A stretch of DNA of 64,000 bases from assembly GCF_003148825.1 (NCBI RefSeq), contig NZ_QGGZ01000010.1, forward strand, positions 62,001 to 126,000, in the 5' to 3' direction. How positions within the stretch are numbered: position 1 is the first letter of the stretch; every line of letters starts with the position of its first letter. Below the pieces are notes generated by a model. That model was not told where the DNA came from. It was given only the letters and a program-made list of their open reading frames with translations, and ran no database searches. The DNA comes from Streptomyces sp. CG 926 (GTDB taxonomy: Bacteria > Actinomycetota > Actinomycetes > Streptomycetales > Streptomycetaceae). The position numbers and the translations under genes are program-made. Shown here piece by piece: positions 15,220 through 24,837 of this stretch.

Positions 15220-17223
15220 ATGGTGTCCGTGGGGGAAAGACTGAGCAGAGCGCGTGTACGCGCGTTCGTCGGCCGGGACGAGGAACTCGGGCGATTCGGC
15301 GAGGCGTTGGCGGGTGATCCGCAGGCGCCGTTCGCGTTCTACGTGTACGGGCCGGGCGGCATCGGCAAGTCGACGCTGCTGCGGCGGCTGGCGGACCATG
15401 CCCGGGCCGCCGGCCGGCTGCTCGTCGAACTCGACGGCCGGTTCGTCAGCCGGGACCCGGCCGATTTCGAGCACGCCGCCGGACCGTTCCTGGACGTGCC
15501 GGGCACGGTCCTGTTCGTGGACTCGTTCGAGCACTGCCAGTGGCTGGAGAGCTGGCTGTGGCACCACTTCCTGCCGCGCGCCGCGGACGACACCCTGGTC
15601 GTCCTGGGGGGCCGGCGGGCTCCGCAGCCGCAGTGGGCCGCCGATCCGGCCTGGTCCCGGCTCCTGCACGTGAGCGAGCTGGAGCCGTTCTCCGCGGAGC
15701 AGGCCCGGAGCCTGCTGGTGGCCGCGGAGATCCGGCCCGAACTGCGGGACCGGGTGCTGCGCTTCGCCGGGGGCAACCCGCTCGCGCTGTCGCTGGCCGC
15801 CGCGGCCGGGTCCGAGGGCTGCGGCCGGGAGGAGATCTGGGCGCCGACGGCGGACGTGCTGCGCACCCTACTGGCGGGGCTGATCGGGGAGGTGCCCACG
15901 GCGGCCCACCGCCGCGCCCTGGAGGTGGCGGCGCAGGCCCACTCGACGTCCGAGGAGCTGCTGGCCGCGGTGCTCCCCGGGGAGGACGTCCATCCGCTCT
16001 TCTCCTGGCTGCGCGACCTGCCCTTCATGGAGTCCACTCTGCGAGGACTGCATCCGCACGACGCGGCACGCGAGACGCTGGCCGCCGACCTGCGCTGGCG
16101 GGCGCCCAACGCCTTCGAGGCGATGCGCCAACGCCTGGCGGACGAATACCTGCGCATCCTGCGCGAGGCGCCCGAGGAACGGGTATGGACCGTCACCGAC
16201 GATCTCTTCTACCTGTTCCGGGAGGGCGCGACCCTGGCCCGGCTGCGTTCCTGGTCCCGCGAGGACGAGGTCCACGACCGTCCGCTGCACCCGGACGACA
16301 TCGATGTCATCCTGCGCATGGCCACCGAGACGGAAGGGGCCGCCTCGGCGGACCTGGTCCGTTACTGGGCGGGGCGTCAGCCGCAGGCGTTCAGCGTCTA
16401 CCGGCTCGTGAACACGGGCCGGATCGTGGCGTTCACGGCGCGACTGGTCCTGCCGTCCCCGCCCGATGCCCAGGACCTGGCCACCGATCCCGTGGTGGCG
16501 GCGGCCTGGCGGTACACCGAGGAGACCGACCCGGTGAGCCCCGGCGAGCACATCGGCATCAGCCGCTTCTCGGTCTACCCCGAGCAGTACCAGGTGCCCT
16601 CGCGGGTCATCGACCTGAGCAGTTCCCGGGCCCAGGCGGAGGCGGCCCGCGCCCGGGGGCGGGCGTACGGGTTCGCCGTCTTCCAGGACGCCGAGACGTG
16701 GGCCGAGCGCGTCAAGGGCACGTTGGTGGACACGCGGGCGCGGCCGCGGGTCGGCGCCTACACGTACGGGCTGTTCGCCGTCGACTGGCGTCGACTGCCG
16801 GTGGAGACCTGGCTGATGCACTTCATCTCGGCCACCGAGGCCCCCGCCGCCCCCTCCGGGCCGTCGCCGGTCTCGCGTAGTGCGTTCGACCAGGCCGTAC
16901 GCGAGGCGCTGGCCCACTGGCGGGACGCGGACGCCTTCGCCGCGTGTGCGCTGATGCGTTCCCGTCTCGCCGCCGACTTCGACAGTCCTGTCGGGGAGTT
17001 GCGTGCACTGTTGCGCGGGGCCGTCGACGACCTCGGGCTCGACCCGCGCGGGGTGCGCGCCCGCGAGGCCCTGACGGCCGGCTACTTCTCCGGTGCGCCC
17101 ACCCAGGAGGCTGCAGCCCGCCGCCTGGGTCTGCCGTACGGGACCTACCGTCGCCACCTGCGCCAAGGACTGGACCTGCTCTGTGAGGCCCTGTGGCAGC
17201 AGGAGTTGCACGACCCGCGTTAG
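15220..17223 (+). CDS. Large STAND-like ATPase regulator with C-terminal HTH
   Basis: This encodes 667 residues. An N-terminal P-loop ATPase has Walker A GPGGIGKST (44-52) and a Walker B-like stretch TVLFVDSFE (D101), followed by a helical region. Residues ~370-560 look like a compact alpha/beta domain, possibly GNAT-like (LVRYWAGRQPQAFSVYRLVN), though this is inference. The last ~60 residues (PTQEAAARRLGLPYGTYRRH) form a helix-turn-helix of the sigma-region-4/LuxR type. Together these indicate an ATP-dependent signal-sensing transcription factor. GGAG lies 6 nt before ATG 15220. It sits between the P450/SnoaL genes and the MFS gene, and phased repeats lie directly behind it. Confidence 0.82.
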   Translation: MVSVGERLSRARVRAFVGRDEELGRFGEALAGDPQAPFAFYVYGPGGIGKSTLLRRLADHARAAGRLLVELDGRFVSRDPADFEHAAGPFLDVPGTVLFVDSFEHCQWLESWLWHHFLPRAADDTLVVLGGRRAPQPQWAADPAWSRLLHVSELEPFSAEQARSLLVAAEIRPELRDRVLRFAGGNPLALSLAAAAGSEGCGREEIWAPTADVLRTLLAGLIGEVPTAAHRRALEVAAQAHSTSEELLAAVLPGEDVHPLFSWLRDLPFMESTLRGLHPHDAARETLAADLRWRAPNAFEAMRQRLADEYLRILREAPEERVWTVTDDLFYLFREGATLARLRSWSREDEVHDRPLHPDDIDVILRMATETEGAASADLVRYWAGRQPQAFSVYRLVNTGRIVAFTARLVLPSPPDAQDLATDPVVAAAWRYTEETDPVSPGEHIGISRFSVYPEQYQVPSRVIDLSSSRAQAEAARARGRAYGFAVFQDAETWAERVKGTLVDTRARPRVGAYTYGLFAVDWRRLPVETWLMHFISATEAPAAPSGPSPVSRSAFDQAVREALAHWRDADAFAACALMRSRLAADFDSPVGELRALLRGAVDDLGLDPRGVRAREALTAGYFSGAPTQEAAARRLGLPYGTYRRHLRQGLDLLCEALWQQELHDPR

Positions 17224-17230
17224 CGTCGGT

Positions 17231-17275
17231 GGACAGGCTCGGTCCGGGTGGACAGGTGCGGACAGGAGTGGACAG
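17231..17275. promoter_or_regulatory. Phased GACAG direct repeats before the MFS gene
   Basis: GACAG starts at 17232, 17251, 17261 and 17271, mostly as part of GTGGACAG. The spacings are 19, 10 and 10 bp, so all copies lie on one face of the helix. They occupy the 108-bp gap between the regulator stop and the MFS start. Such phasing is typical of cooperative activator or repressor sites; the adjacent HTH ATPase is the obvious candidate binder. Confidence 0.55.
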
Positions 17276-17331
17276 TGGCCGCTCCTGTCGGGCCTGGATA
17301 GTGGACACCGTCCGCGCCGAGTCTGTGCGGC

Positions 17332-18858
17332 ATGAACGTTGCACTCACGCAGACGGGCCGAGCGCCAGGCCGGGTCCCCGGGCCGGGAGCGGTGCTCGCC
17401 GCGCTCGCCGCGGCCCAGTTCACCGTCATGCTCGCCACCTCGATCGTCAATGTGGCGCTGCCGCAGATCCGAGCCGGGGCGGGACTGTCGGACGGCGGGA
17501 CCACCTGGGTGGTCAATGCGTACGGCCTGGCGTTCGGGGCGCTGCTCCTGGCGGGTGGCCGGGTCGCCGACCTCCTCGGCCGCCGCCGGGTACTGGTCGG
17601 CGGGCTCGCCCTGTTCGCACTGGCTTCGGTGGTGGCGGGCCTGACCACCTCCTCCGGCGTGCTGATCACCGCCCGTGCGGTGCAGGGTGTCGGCGCCGCC
17701 GCGATCGCCCCGGCCGCGCTCGCCCTGGTGATGGACCGGTTCCCGCCCGGCCCCGGGCGCGGTAGGGCACTGGGCGTGTGGGGAGCGGTCTCCGGCGCGG
17801 GAGCGGCGGGCGGCGTGCTGCTGGGCGGTCTGCTCACCCAGGCGTGGGGCTGGCCCTGGATCTTCCACTCGGTGGCCCTCGGATCGGCGGTGGTGCTGGC
17901 CGCCGTGGTGGCGCTGGTGCCACGGGACGCCGAAGCGGAGTCCGGACGGCAAGGCGAGCGGCAAGGCGCGGCGGAGCACGGGCGGTTCGATCTGCTGGGC
18001 ACCTTCGCCGTCACCCTCGCCCTGACCGCTCTGGTGTGGGGGCTGACCACGGCACGCGACGCCGGCTGGACGGACGCCCGGGTGCTGGGCTCCCTCGGCG
18101 CCGCCGCCGTACTGCTCGTGGCCTTCTCCGTGATCGAGCGCCGCCGGCCGAACGCGCTCGTACCACCGCGGCTGCTCCGCGCCGGTCAGGTCGCCGTGGG
18201 CAATGTACTCATGGCGCTGCTGGGGTCCGTATGGATCGCATTGTTCTTCTTCCTGCCGCTCTACCAGCAACAGGTTCTGGGATCCGGCCCCTTGCTCACC
18301 GGGGTAGGACAACTCCCGCTCGCCTTGGCGCACATGATCGGCTCTGCTCTCGCTCCGCGTATCGCCCGAGTCATCGGGGCCACCGCGACCGTGACCGCGG
18401 CTCTGCTGACCGAGGCCGCCGGTCTGTTGTGGTTGTCGCGGATGCGGCCGGACGGGAGCTACCTCGTCGACGTCCTCGGGCCGAGCGTCCTGGTCGGCCT
18501 GGGCCTGAGCATCGCCTTCGTGCAACTGACCGCACTCGCCGTGGACGGCGTACCCCGCCAGGACGCCGGCCTCGCCGGCGGCCTGGTGAACACCACCCGC
18601 CAGGTCGGCGGCGCCGTCGGACTCGCCGCCCTCGCCACCCTGGCCGGCTCCGTCACCGCCCACGCCACCACCGACCGGCCACCCCTGGACGCCCTCACCG
18701 CCGGCTACCAGGCCGCCTTCACCGTCTCCGCCGCCATCCTCGCCACCACCGCACTCCTCGCGCTGTTCCTGACCCGCCGTACCGGGGCGCGTACCGCGAC
18801 CGGCACCGGTGCCGGCGCCCGACCGGTCGGCATCCCGCCTGTCCCGCAGGACCGGTAG
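17332..18858 (+). CDS. MFS drug/metabolite exporter, 14-helix DHA2 type
   Basis: This encodes 508 residues with about 14 hydrophobic segments. DHA2-family signs are present: the motif near helix 1 (QFTVMLATSIVNVALPQI, with Ser where Asp is usual), GGRVADLLGRRRVLVGG (motif A between helices 2 and 3), and GVWGAVSGAGAAGGVLLGG (motif C of antiporters). It exports small molecules using proton motive force. The 78-bp gap to the next gene suggests an operon with SRPBCC and carotenoid-oxygenase genes; its likely cargo is the product or substrate of that set. The short tail after helix 14 is Ala/Thr-rich. Confidence 0.92.
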   Translation: MNVALTQTGRAPGRVPGPGAVLAALAAAQFTVMLATSIVNVALPQIRAGAGLSDGGTTWVVNAYGLAFGALLLAGGRVADLLGRRRVLVGGLALFALASVVAGLTTSSGVLITARAVQGVGAAAIAPAALALVMDRFPPGPGRGRALGVWGAVSGAGAAGGVLLGGLLTQAWGWPWIFHSVALGSAVVLAAVVALVPRDAEAESGRQGERQGAAEHGRFDLLGTFAVTLALTALVWGLTTARDAGWTDARVLGSLGAAAVLLVAFSVIERRRPNALVPPRLLRAGQVAVGNVLMALLGSVWIALFFFLPLYQQQVLGSGPLLTGVGQLPLALAHMIGSALAPRIARVIGATATVTAALLTEAAGLLWLSRMRPDGSYLVDVLGPSVLVGLGLSIAFVQLTALAVDGVPRQDAGLAGGLVNTTRQVGGAVGLAALATLAGSVTAHATTDRPPLDALTAGYQAAFTVSAAILATTALLALFLTRRTGARTATGTGAGARPVGIPPVPQDR

Positions 18859-18935
18859 CCGAGCGACAGCCGCACCGGCCGTCAGTCTTACCCGCCGCAC
18901 CACCGACAGATCTCCTCCAGACAGGAAGTAGCCCC

Positions 18936-19376
18936 ATGGTCACCATCGACGAGACCGCCCCCGTGATCGTCCGCCTGAGCACCGTGATCGACGCCCCGCT
19001 CACGACCGTGTGGGCGCTGCACACCGATGTGGCGGCCTGGCCCGCCTGGAACACGGACATCGACCGGACGATCGTCGACGGGCCGCTGGTGCCCGGCAGC
19101 TCCTTCAGCTGGCTCACCCACGGCCTGGACATCACCTCCACCGTGCAGGAGCTGGTTCCGGGGAAGCGGATCGTGTGGGGCGGGACCGTCGCGGGCATCG
19201 TCGGCGTCCACGTATGGGCCTTCGAACAGTCCGACGCCGGCGTCGTCGTGCACACCGAGGAGTCCTGGAGCGGAGCGCCCGTCGACGCCGAGGTCGACGA
19301 ACTCGGCAAGGCCCTCCACGACTCGCTCGAAGGCTGGCTCTCGCACCTCAAGGTCCGGGCCGAGCAGCCCGTCTGA
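18936..19376 (+). CDS. SRPBCC (START/Bet v1-like) family protein
   Basis: This encodes 146 residues from ATG 18936 with AGGAAG 8 nt upstream. The N-terminal strand (VIVRLSTVIDAPLTTVWALH), an AWPAWNTDIDR loop and a long C-terminal helix (ALHDSLEGWLSHLKVRAEQ) give the helix-grip fold used to hold hydrophobic ligands. Polyketide cyclases and lipid/aromatic carriers belong here, so a hydrophobic substrate is likely. It lies between the exporter and the carotenoid oxygenase in the same orientation, which hints that all three handle one lipophilic compound. Confidence 0.88.
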   Translation: MVTIDETAPVIVRLSTVIDAPLTTVWALHTDVAAWPAWNTDIDRTIVDGPLVPGSSFSWLTHGLDITSTVQELVPGKRIVWGGTVAGIVGVHVWAFEQSDAGVVVHTEESWSGAPVDAEVDELGKALHDSLEGWLSHLKVRAEQPV

Positions 19377-19443
19377 CCAGGCACCACATCCGCGCCGCCC
19401 CGCACACACCTATCCGCGCGACCACCTGCTCCGCGCGTACGCA

Positions 19444-19475
19444 CATCCACGCATCCACGCATCCACGCATCCACG
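19444..19475. repeat. Four tandem copies of catccacg
   Basis: Four head-to-tail 8-bp units end 15 bp before the start of the carotenoid oxygenase gene, with the GAGAGA ribosome site directly after the last copy. A change in copy number would alter leader length. Confidence 0.85.
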
Positions 19476-19490
19476 AGAGAGATTCCCGCC

Positions 19491-20855
<1,365 letters not shown>

Positions 20856-20932
20856 CCCTGAGCGGGGATGCGGCGCGCCCCGCCGCGTCCACCACCGCTC
20901 ACCCGAAACGGCCCTCCCCCCGGGGCCGACTG

Positions 20933-20961
20933 CCGGAGCCGCGAGCATCTCGCGGCTCCGG
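20933..20961. terminator. Perfect 13-bp stem-loop
   Basis: Arms ccggagccgcgag (20933-20945) and its complement (20949-20961) enclose a 3-nt loop, 78 bp past the carotenoid oxygenase stop. Three gcgctccg-like units follow. It lies between convergent genes and probably ends both transcripts. Confidence 0.7.
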
Positions 20962-21019
20962 CGCTCCGGCGCTCCGGCGCGAAGAATCAGGGGAGATCAC
21001 CACCATGACCCGGTAGCTG

Positions 21020-21967
21020 TCAGGTCGTGATGACCAGCTTGCCGCGGACGTGCCCGTGCAGGAGGGCGGTGCGGGCCTCGTCGATGGAGGCGAGGGGGTA
21101 GTCGCGGGTCTCGGCGACGCGCAGGCCGCCCGCCGTCACCCCGGTGGCGAGACGGGCCATGTCCTCGCCGGTGGCGCGGTAGGCGAAGTTCACCGCCCTG
21201 ATTCCCCGGGCGGCGAGAGCGTCGGGATCGGTGGCGAAGACCGTGCTGAGCAGCCGGCCGCCGTCGCGCAACAAAGGTGCGATACGGGTGGCGACCGTCT
21301 CGGCGTCGTCGGCGAGGTCGACAACGGCGTCGATGCCGTCGGGGTGGGCGGAGCGGACGGCGTCGGCGACATCGGTGGTGCGGTGATCGATGGTCTCGGC
21401 CGCGCCCAGGGAGCGTGCGTACTCGTGGTCCGCGGCGGCCGCGACGGCGATGACGTGGGCACCACGGTCCGCGGCCATCTGCAGCGCATAGGAACCCACG
21501 CCTCCGGTCGCACCGACCACCAGGAGCTTCTCCCCCTCGGTCAGGCCGAGCCAGTCCACCACGCTCTGCGCGGTCCCGCCCGTCATCGGCAGCGCCGCGG
21601 CTGACACCGGGTCCAGGCCCTCGGGGCGCAGCGCGAGGGCCGCCTGCCCGGGGGCGGTCATGTATTCGGCGAACGAGCCGTGCTCGAAGGAGCGCGGCCA
21701 CACCAGGCCGAACACCTCGTCGCCGACGGTGAAGTCGGCGCCCTCACCGGCTGCGGTCACCGTGCCGGCGACGTCGAAGCCGAGGGTGAGGGGGAAGGAG
21801 AACTCGGCTCCCGAGCCGGCCAGCTCTCCGCCGGCCGTCTTGAAGTCGAGCGGATTGACCCCCGCCGCGCGCACCTTGATCTGTACCTCGCCCGGCCCGG
21901 GGTCCGGAACGGGCATCTCCCGGAGGCTCGGGGTATCACCGAAGGCGTCGATGACGTAAGCACGCAT
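21020..21967 (-). CDS. NADPH-dependent MDR/quinone-type oxidoreductase
   Basis: This encodes 315 residues from ATG 21967 with GAAAGG 8 nt upstream. It is a zinc-free medium-chain reductase: the GroES-like N-terminus has GEVQIKVRAAGVNPLDFK and GFDVAGTV, and the Rossmann part starts at VVGATGGVGSYALQMA (~151-166). No structural-zinc Cys cluster is visible. Members reduce quinones, enones or aldehydes. It converges with the carotenoid-oxygenase operon across the terminator and is probably a separate unit. Confidence 0.92.
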   Translation of the reverse strand: MRAYVIDAFGDTPSLREMPVPDPGPGEVQIKVRAAGVNPLDFKTAGGELAGSGAEFSFPLTLGFDVAGTVTAAGEGADFTVGDEVFGLVWPRSFEHGSFAEYMTAPGQAALALRPEGLDPVSAAALPMTGGTAQSVVDWLGLTEGEKLLVVGATGGVGSYALQMAADRGAHVIAVAAAADHEYARSLGAAETIDHRTTDVADAVRSAHPDGIDAVVDLADDAETVATRIAPLLRDGGRLLSTVFATDPDALAARGIRAVNFAYRATGEDMARLATGVTAGGLRVAETRDYPLASIDEARTALLHGHVRGKLVITT

Positions 21968-22159
21968 AGCGGGGCCTTTCAGGATTGGCCGCCGAACCCC
22001 TACGGCAAGAGGCGCCGAGCGGCCGGACGCCGGCATGTTCCGTAACGGATCATCGCCCGGGAACGCCGGACGGAGCCTTCCAGCACACCCCGGGCTCCCA
22101 GGGCAGACCCGGACGGCGTATGCGCGCGCAGCCCGGCACGGCGCTTCGGCCCAGCGGCG

Positions 22160-22744
22160 TCATTGCGTCCCGGTCGCGCTGCGGCGGGCGTAGGCGCGGG
22201 CGGCGCGGGCTCGGTCGCCGCAGCGGGTGGAGCACCAGTGGCGGCGGCCCTGGCGGAGGAGGTAGCGGTTGCAAGGGGTGGAACCGCATGCGGTGAGGCG
22301 TTCGGCGTTCGGGGAGGTGAGGAGGTCGGCGGCGTCGGCGGCGAGAGCGGCCAGGGCGTGATCGAGGATCGCGGTGGTGGGGTGGGGCGCGGCGCGGTAG
22401 GGGCCGTTCTTGTCGTCCCACTGCAGCAGCGGCGCGGTGGGGACGCGGGTCATCGCGTCGTTGACGGCCCTCACGGCGGCGGGGAGGGCCGGGAGGCCCG
22501 CGACACGGGCCGCGAACAATGACCTGACCTGTTCGCGCAGTGAGCGCAGCTGCGTCGTGCACATCTCCTGGATACCGGCGTCGACCGGGGCGAGACCGCG
22601 TTCCGTCAGCCAGCGGTTCGCCCGATCAGGGGTCCCCAAGAGGTCGACGGTGTGCCCGCCGGGCCGCGCGACGGCGCTGTTGGCAAGCGCGAGGGAGATG
22701 TGCTCCTCCTCGCCCTGGGCGGGGGGCGGGACGGGCTCTTCCAT
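22160..22744 (-). CDS. CGNR zinc-finger (ABATE) regulator
   Basis: This encodes 194 residues from ATG 22744, chosen over ATG 22768 because AAGGAG lies 7 nt before it. An N-terminal ABATE-type domain starts with HISLALANSAVA and includes DLLGTPDRANRWL. The C-terminus has the CGNR finger: C-x4-C (ACGSTPCNRYLL) then WCSTRCGDRARAARAYARR, in which the name-giving CGNR reads CGDR. These are putative stress-related transcription factors. It is divergent from the UlaG-like hydrolase, with an inverted repeat in the shared 105-bp gap. Confidence 0.88.
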   Translation of the reverse strand: MEEPVPPPAQGEEEHISLALANSAVARPGGHTVDLLGTPDRANRWLTERGLAPVDAGIQEMCTTQLRSLREQVRSLFAARVAGLPALPAAVRAVNDAMTRVPTAPLLQWDDKNGPYRAAPHPTTAILDHALAALAADAADLLTSPNAERLTACGSTPCNRYLLRQGRRHWCSTRCGDRARAARAYARRSATGTQ

Positions 22745-22786
22745 CGCGGGCTCCTTCACATTCCTCATGGTACGCCTTGCAGCTAT

Positions 22787-22816
22787 CCGTGAGAAGCCGC
22801 TACGGTCGTCTCACGG
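22787..22816. promoter_or_regulatory. Inverted repeat between CGNR regulator and hydrolase genes
   Basis: ccgtgaga (22787-22794) and its exact complement tctcacgg (22809-22816) are separated by 14 bp, so their centres lie two helical turns apart. A third partial copy (atccgtgagg) lies at 22833-22842. It is a candidate operator for the CGNR protein. Confidence 0.5.
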
Positions 22817-22849
22817 TTCATCCGAATCCATCCGTGAGGTGTCACTCCC

Positions 22850-23662
22850 ATGCCTTCTGTACCCGCATCCACATCGACGGACCAGTTCCCCGTTCGTGTT
22901 CTCGGCGGCCCGACCGCCCTCTTCGTGTACGGAGGCCTGCGCTTCCTGACGGACCCGACCTTCGACGCCCCCGGCGACTACCCGGCGCCCGGCGTGACCC
23001 TGACCAAGACCGCGCCCTCCACCTCGACCCCCGGCGACCTCGGCCCCATCGACGTGGTCCTGCTCTCCCATGACGAGCACCCCGACAATCTCGACGTCTC
23101 CGGCCGGGCCCTGCTCGCGGACGTCCCGCTCACCCTCACCACCACCGGCGGCGCACAGCGCCTCGGCGGGAAGGCCAAGGGATTGGCCGACTGGGAATCC
23201 GTCGAACTGGACCGCCCGGACGGCGGCACGGTGACCGTGACCGGCGTACCCGCCGTCCACGGACCCGGCGCGCGCGAGGAGGTCGAACCGGTCCTCGGCC
23301 ACGTCGTCGGCTTCGTCCTGACCGGCGAAGGCCTGCCCACCCTCTACATCAGCGGGGACAACGCGTCCCTCACCGCGGTCAAGGAGATCGCCGCACGCTT
23401 CGCCCCGGTGGACACCGCGATCCTCTTCGCCGGAGCCCCCCGCTTCCCCGCCCTCTTCGACGGCGGGCTGATCGTCCTGGACAGCCCCCAGGCCGCCGAG
23501 GCCGCCGAGATCCTCGATGCCCGCCGCGTCGTCCCCGTCCACTGCGACAGCTGGGCCCACTTCACCGAAGGTCACGACGACCTGGAAGCGGCCTTCACCG
23601 CCGCCGGACTCGCCGACCGCCTGGACCCGGACTGGCGCCGGTACTCCTCCCTGCCGTCCTGA
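22850..23662 (+). CDS. UlaG-like metallo-beta-lactamase-fold hydrolase
   Basis: This encodes 270 residues. The MBL fold is shown by LFVYGGLRFLTDPTFD (first strands; the DPTF Asp is typical of UlaG-like L-ascorbate-6-P lactonase relatives), by SHDEHPDNLD as the metal motif (HxxHxDN, a common variant of HxHxDH in this group), by the AVHGPG His, by YISGDN (metal-bridging Asp) and by PVHCDSW (final His). It is cytosolic. Probably controlled by the divergent CGNR regulator through the shared promoter. Confidence 0.88.
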   Translation: MPSVPASTSTDQFPVRVLGGPTALFVYGGLRFLTDPTFDAPGDYPAPGVTLTKTAPSTSTPGDLGPIDVVLLSHDEHPDNLDVSGRALLADVPLTLTTTGGAQRLGGKAKGLADWESVELDRPDGGTVTVTGVPAVHGPGAREEVEPVLGHVVGFVLTGEGLPTLYISGDNASLTAVKEIAARFAPVDTAILFAGAPRFPALFDGGLIVLDSPQAAEAAEILDARRVVPVHCDSWAHFTEGHDDLEAAFTAAGLADRLDPDWRRYSSLPS

Positions 23663-23679
23663 GCGGGAGGCGCGGGGGG

Positions 23680-23699
23680 CTGTCACGCGCCTGTGACAG
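23680..23699. promoter_or_regulatory. Inverted repeat ctgtcac-N6-gtgacag
   Basis: Seven-bp perfect arms lie 18 bp after the hydrolase stop and ~125 bp before the secreted-protein gene. It may be a short terminator hairpin or an operator; no T-tract follows. Confidence 0.4.
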
Positions 23700-23823
23700 T
23701 CGGCGGACAGCTTCATGAAGTCCCGGGGTCAGCCTTTTAACCAGAGAGCAAAACGGGACATACCGCCCCACAGTCTCTGGAACCGAGCCCCTCCCCCCAC
23801 CACCTCACACAGGAGTCACTCCC

Positions 23824-24213
23824 ATGGTCCGCACCTCCCGGAAGCAGCGATACGCGATGCTCGCCGTCTCGGCCGCGATCGTCGGAGGTGGCACGCTGAT
23901 CCCCACCAGCGCCTTCGCCGCCACCACCACCGCACCGACGACCCAGCACGCCGCCACCGGACAGGTCGACCACACCAAGAACGACCACCGGAACAACCAA
24001 CGACACAACGACAAGGACAAGAAGAACCAGAAGCACCAGGGCAAGAAGAACAAGGTCCGCGACGTCGAGAACATGCCCGGCTGCAAGTTCTACCAGGGCA
24101 AGGTCTACTGCGAACACAAGCCCGAAAAGCCCGCCGCCCCGGCACCCGCGCCGGCACCCGCCCCGGCCCCCGCCCCGGCACCGGCACCGGCACCGGCACC
24201 GGCACCGAAGTAG
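23824..24213 (+). CDS. Secreted Lys/Asn-rich protein with (Ala-Pro)n tail
   Basis: This encodes 129 residues. A Sec signal peptide is clear: basic MVRTSRKQRY, hydrophobic LAVSAAIVGGGTL, cleavage near SAFAATT. The mature protein begins Thr-rich, then has a highly basic Asn/Lys/His/Gln stretch (NDHRNNQRHNDKDKKNQKHQ), then one Cys pair (GCKFYQGKVYCEHK) and a tail of ~15 Ala-Pro pairs ending in Lys. Extended (AP)n tails act as rigid spacers or wall-spanning rods; the basic block could bind teichoic acids, nucleic acids or peptidoglycan. I do not recognise a family. It is monocistronic and followed by a strong hairpin. Confidence 0.8.
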   Translation: MVRTSRKQRYAMLAVSAAIVGGGTLIPTSAFAATTTAPTTQHAATGQVDHTKNDHRNNQRHNDKDKKNQKHQGKKNKVRDVENMPGCKFYQGKVYCEHKPEKPAAPAPAPAPAPAPAPAPAPAPAPAPK

Positions 24214-24299
24214 AACCCCACAGCACGGAGCGCCACGGCGCCCGACCGATCAGCCCCTGCCGGACCCCACCCCGGGACCGGTCAGGGGCCTCGGGCGTT

Positions 24300-24323
24300 G
24301 CACCCACCCCGCTGGGTGGGTGC
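24300..24323. terminator. Perfect 10-bp stem-loop between convergent genes
   Basis: Arms gcacccaccc (24300-24309) and its complement (24314-24323) enclose a 4-nt loop. It lies between the secreted protein (+) and the hypothetical gene ending at 24420 (-), so it can serve both. Confidence 0.75.
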
Positions 24324-24419
24324 GATCCTCAGCCCGGCGCGGAACGGGGGTCGATGCACCGACGGTTCGTCCTCAGGTGTCGGTCCGCCCGCGAAGGTCA
24401 CGTCCGTGAGCGCGGTTCC

Positions 24420-24809
24420 TCAGTCGTCCTCGGGCCGGACCGTCCTCTCGTCCGGCCCGGTCCGCAGGTCCAGCATGGCGAGCAGGGCGGCGAGGTCATC
24501 GGGGCCGGCGGTACGGGACGCGACCGCCTCATGGGCTCGCTCGCGCCGGCCGGCGGCGGCGCCCGTAGAGGTGTCCCGACACCTCGACTCGCCCGTGACA
24601 CCCGCTCCGGAACCGATCTCCCCGCCGGAGAACGACCGGTGCTCGGCGGCGCGTGCGCAGGTCGGGGTGACAGCCGGGCGACGGGTGCGCCGGGCGCTCC
24701 GGGCGACGCCGGCCAGGATCTCCGCCAGGAAGCGGGGGCGCAGCGCATTCGGCCGGAGCAGCGGGCCGATGGGTATCCGCAGGGCGTTGCGACGGGCGGC
24801 GTCCGCCAT
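24420..24809 (-). CDS. Hypothetical protein downstream of DoxX
   Basis: This encodes 129 residues from ATG 24809 with a strong AGGAGG site 5 nt upstream. There is no signal peptide or membrane helix. The N-terminal ~35 residues (NALRIPIGPLLRPNALRPRF) could form an amphipathic arm, the middle is low-complexity Ser/Gly/Thr, and the end is acidic (DERTVRPEDD). It starts 28 bp after the DoxX stop, so it is probably co-transcribed. I cannot assign a family. The good ribosome site makes it likely real. Confidence 0.6.
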   Translation of the reverse strand: MADAARRNALRIPIGPLLRPNALRPRFLAEILAGVARSARRTRRPAVTPTCARAAEHRSFSGGEIGSGAGVTGESRCRDTSTGAAAGRRERAHEAVASRTAGPDDLAALLAMLDLRTGPDERTVRPEDD

Positions 24810-24837
24810 GTGGTCCTCCTCGCCGTTCGGTCGGGGC

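Noticed and set aside
15868..18903. 1011-codon open frame on the minus strand
   Set aside because: It runs antisense to the ATPase regulator and the MFS exporter, both with intact motifs. Its translation is low-complexity Arg/Gly/Gln typical of GC-rich antisense frames.
19444..19475. CRISPR-like array
   Set aside because: Units are 8 bp and directly abutting, without spacers or cas genes; it is a simple tandem repeat. No other array is seen.
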